64,000 nt of DNA, from NCBI RefSeq assembly GCF_000189775.2, contig NC_015555.1, forward strand, positions 206,501-270,500, in the 5' to 3' direction. Positions 62,099-64,000 of the stretch are shown here, in pieces (the first letter of the stretch is position 1; each line of letters opens with the position of its first letter). The stretch comes from Thermoanaerobacterium xylanolyticum LX-11 (lineage in GTDB: Bacteria; Bacillota; Thermoanaerobacteria; Thermoanaerobacterales; Thermoanaerobacteraceae). The position numbers were made by a program, and so were the translations under genes. The notes beneath the pieces were generated by a model. The model was not told the origin of the DNA, did no database searches, and worked only from the letters and a program-made list of their open reading frames with translations.

Positions 62099-64000
62099 AT
62101 GCAGAGTGCTGATATTCTTCCTTACTCAAGGATAGGAAGAAAAGAAAGCAATGAAAAATTGCAAAAAGACAATGTAAAATTTATATTCAATGCTTTAATT
62201 TTTGCATTGATAGGTTTTGTCATAGGTCGTGCACAAATAATGGACAACCTTATTCCGTTTGGTGTGGCGTATTTTGCATCTCTCTTAATGCAAAAGAGAA
62301 AGTACTTTTTGTCAGGAATTGGAGTCTACCTTGGAGTATTGTCTTTACCCGGTATCAATAGCATCAAATATCTAATCGTTTTGGTTTTGATATTGGCTTT
62401 TGAATATCTATTAAAAGTTAAAAGCAAAAATATTTTTAAAGTGGCGTTGATAACATTTTTCTCGCTGCTTTTAGTAGACCTCATATACAGCAAAGCGTAT
62501 GGATTTTTGCTGTTTGACGTAATGACGTCTATTTACGAATCTGTCATAGCCATGTTAATGGTATTCATATTTAATCAGGCAATTTTACTCTTGGGTAGCT
62601 CAAACAGAAAAGTCATATCAAACGAAGAAATCATATCATTGTGTATATTGTTAAGTATTTTTATCTTAGGCCTTGATAATATAAAGGTGTGGAGATTTAA
62701 CTTAAATAGCTCATTTGGCATACTTACTATACTGATGAGTTCGTACATAGGTGGTGTAGGCACGGGTGCCAGCGTAGGAACTACCATTGGTCTTATTGGA
62801 AGCCTTGCTCTTACAAATACTCCTACATCTGTAGGATTATACGGGTTTACAGGACTTTTGTCTGGAAGCATGAAAAAACTTGGCAGATTGGGAATTACAT
62901 TGGGATTTTTTACTGCTGCTGCCATTATGACATTTTACGTCAATGGATTTGCAAATATGATTATCAGTCCTTACGATTTTGCTTTAGCTTCTTTAGTATT
63001 TTTATCTGTTCCTAAAAAAAGATTGGATCATCTTGTTTCAATTGTAAAAGGCGATAAAGGTTCATTGCAGCGAAGCTACAGTGTAAAACTTAAAGAAGTG
63101 GTGACTGATAAATTAAAAGAGTATGCCGAAGTGTTCGACGAGTTAGGGAAAAGCTTTAAAAAGGCAAATGAGAAGATCTTAGATCACAAGGATATATCAT
63201 ATCTTTTTGAAGAAATAGCCAATAAGACATGTACTGATTGTGCTATGTACAAAATGTGCTGGGATAAAGATTTTTATTTTACATATAAAAGCATGTTTGA
63301 TTTAGTAGAAAGTCTGGAAGGAACAGGAAATGTTGAAAGCAACAAGCTTTATAAAAAGTGCATAAGGTTTCCTGAGCTTCTTAATTGTACGAGGCATAAT
63401 CTCATGATTTACAAGATAAACATGCAGTGGAGGGAAAGGCTTAAAGATGCCAAGAATATTGTTTCAAACCAGTTAAAAGGCATTTCCTCAGTTATATCAA
63501 ACATGGCTGACGATATAAGCATGGACATCACTTTCAAAGATGATCTTGAACAGTATCTGCTTGTAGAATTGGATAAAAGAGGGATACCTGTAGACGACGC
63601 CATAGTTTACGATGCGGGAGACGGAAATGTGGTGATAAAGATATACAAGAAAGCCTGTTATGCAGCTAAAGAATGCGAGAAAAAAATTATTCCGGCTGTA
63701 TCAGAGATTATGGGGGAGAAGTACGAGCGGAAAAATACTTTGTGTTCTATAAATAATAAAGGGAGGTGCAGCTTGACTCTTACAAGAGCTGAAAGCTATC
63801 AAGTATCCACAGGCATTAGCAAAATCAGTAAAAGCGCCAATAAAATATCTGGTGACACATACTCTTTCATGGAACTGGAAGGCGGAAAGTACATGGCGGC
63901 TTTAAGCGATGGTATGGGATTTGGCTTAAGAGCAGCTTCTGAAAGCAGTACGACAATATCCTTGCTGGAAAGATTCATTGAGGCGGGATTCGATAAAGGC
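62099..64000 (+). CDS. spoIIE: Stage II sporulation protein E (3' end outside window)
   Basis: 634 codons open to the window edge. Residues 1-310 carry about ten membrane helices (FALIGFVIGRAQIMDNLIPFG opens the first). A cytoplasmic linker follows, and the PP2C phosphatase domain begins near residue 560 with KISGDTYSFMELEGGKYMAALSDGMGFG, whose SDGMG is the metal-binding motif. SpoIIE dephosphorylates SpoIIAA to activate sigma-F in the forespore. GGTGGTGG precedes the ATG. In Bacillus it directly follows yabR; here 23.6 kb intervene. Confidence 0.95.
   Translation, partial: MQSADILPYSRIGRKESNEKLQKDNVKFIFNALIFALIGFVIGRAQIMDNLIPFGVAYFASLLMQKRKYFLSGIGVYLGVLSLPGINSIKYLIVLVLILAFEYLLKVKSKNIFKVALITFFSLLLVDLIYSKAYGFLLFDVMTSIYESVIAMLMVFIFNQAILLLGSSNRKVISNEEIISLCILLSIFILGLDNIKVWRFNLNSSFGILTILMSSYIGGVGTGASVGTTIGLIGSLALTNTPTSVGLYGFTGLLSGSMKKLGRLGITLGFFTAAAIMTFYVNGFANMIISPYDFALASLVFLSVPKKRLDHLVSIVKGDKGSLQRSYSVKLKEVVTDKLKEYAEVFDELGKSFKKANEKILDHKDISYLFEEIANKTCTDCAMYKMCWDKDFYFTYKSMFDLVESLEGTGNVESNKLYKKCIRFPELLNCTRHNLMIYKINMQWRERLKDAKNIVSNQLKGISSVISNMADDISMDITFKDDLEQYLLVELDKRGIPVDDAIVYDAGDGNVVIKIYKKACYAAKECEKKIIPAVSEIMGEKYERKNTLCSINNKGRCSLTLTRAESYQVSTGISKISKSANKISGDTYSFMELEGGKYMAALSDGMGFGLRAASESSTTISLLERFIEAGFDKG

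Noticed and set aside
1-64000. CRISPR arrays, rRNA operons, integrase genes
   Set aside because: No regularly spaced direct repeats, no rRNA sequence and no site-specific recombinase were seen on either strand.

Overview
The window looks like the chromosome of a low-GC, spore-forming, strictly anaerobic and probably thermophilic Firmicute of the Thermoanaerobacterium/Thermoanaerobacter type. This rests on AT-rich intergenic DNA, strong AGGAGG ribosome binding sites, many TTG/GTG starts, sporulation genes (yabP, yabQ, a SpoIID-like gene, spoIIE), pyruvate:ferredoxin oxidoreductase, the [FeFe]-hydrogenase maturase HydF and a superoxide reductase. The genus is inferred, not proven.

Layout. 0-7.4 kb: 3' part of an SNF2 helicase, then small secreted or lipoprotein genes and a C39-like cysteine protease. 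A complete IS4-family element with an 8-bp target duplication sits in the last codons of a lipoprotein gene, and a decayed ISLre2-type fragment follows. 8.1-19.5 kb: one eight-gene arginine/carbamoyl-phosphate operon, argC-argJ-argB-argD-carA-carB-argG-argH, with many translational overlaps. 19.5-31 kb: an ArsR regulator with a four-domain CoA-disulfide reductase/rhodanese/TusA/DsrE fusion, a DedA protein, divergent mntR/mntH, superoxide reductase, aspA-hydF, and an MFS exporter with an XRE-TPR regulator. 31-39.5 kb: the conserved yab cluster (yabN/mazG, hup, yabO-like S4 protein, SpoIID-like, yabP, yabQ, divIC, yabR, ppx), with a HAD phosphatase and a CBS-DRTGG-DHH pyrophosphatase inserted between yabP and yabQ.

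39.5-62 kb is a patchwork separating ppx from spoIIE, which resumes at 62.1 kb. It holds three tRNA genes, a group II intron fragment, a type I toxin/antisense-RNA module, a c-di-AMP (ydaO-type) riboswitch controlling an opine-type dehydrogenase and a B12-binding protein, an endolysin-holin pair, a PyrR-attenuated uracil permease, a Rieske oxygenase, a broken HlyD/ABC-2 gene, PFOR, a UbiA prenyltransferase and a DUF711/ACT pair.

The most interesting locus is the operon at 56.5-61.8 kb. It encodes an ArsM-like methyltransferase, a 35-residue cysteine peptide (CC-x9-CC-x9-C), a radical SAM/SPASM enzyme, a thioredoxin-thioredoxin reductase fusion, an 18-cysteine DUF5714-like protein, a DUF302 protein and a second methyltransferase, behind a C-tract/G-tract operator of CsoR type. 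It reads as a peptide-maturation or thiol/metalloid-handling system. No CRISPR array or rRNA gene was seen.
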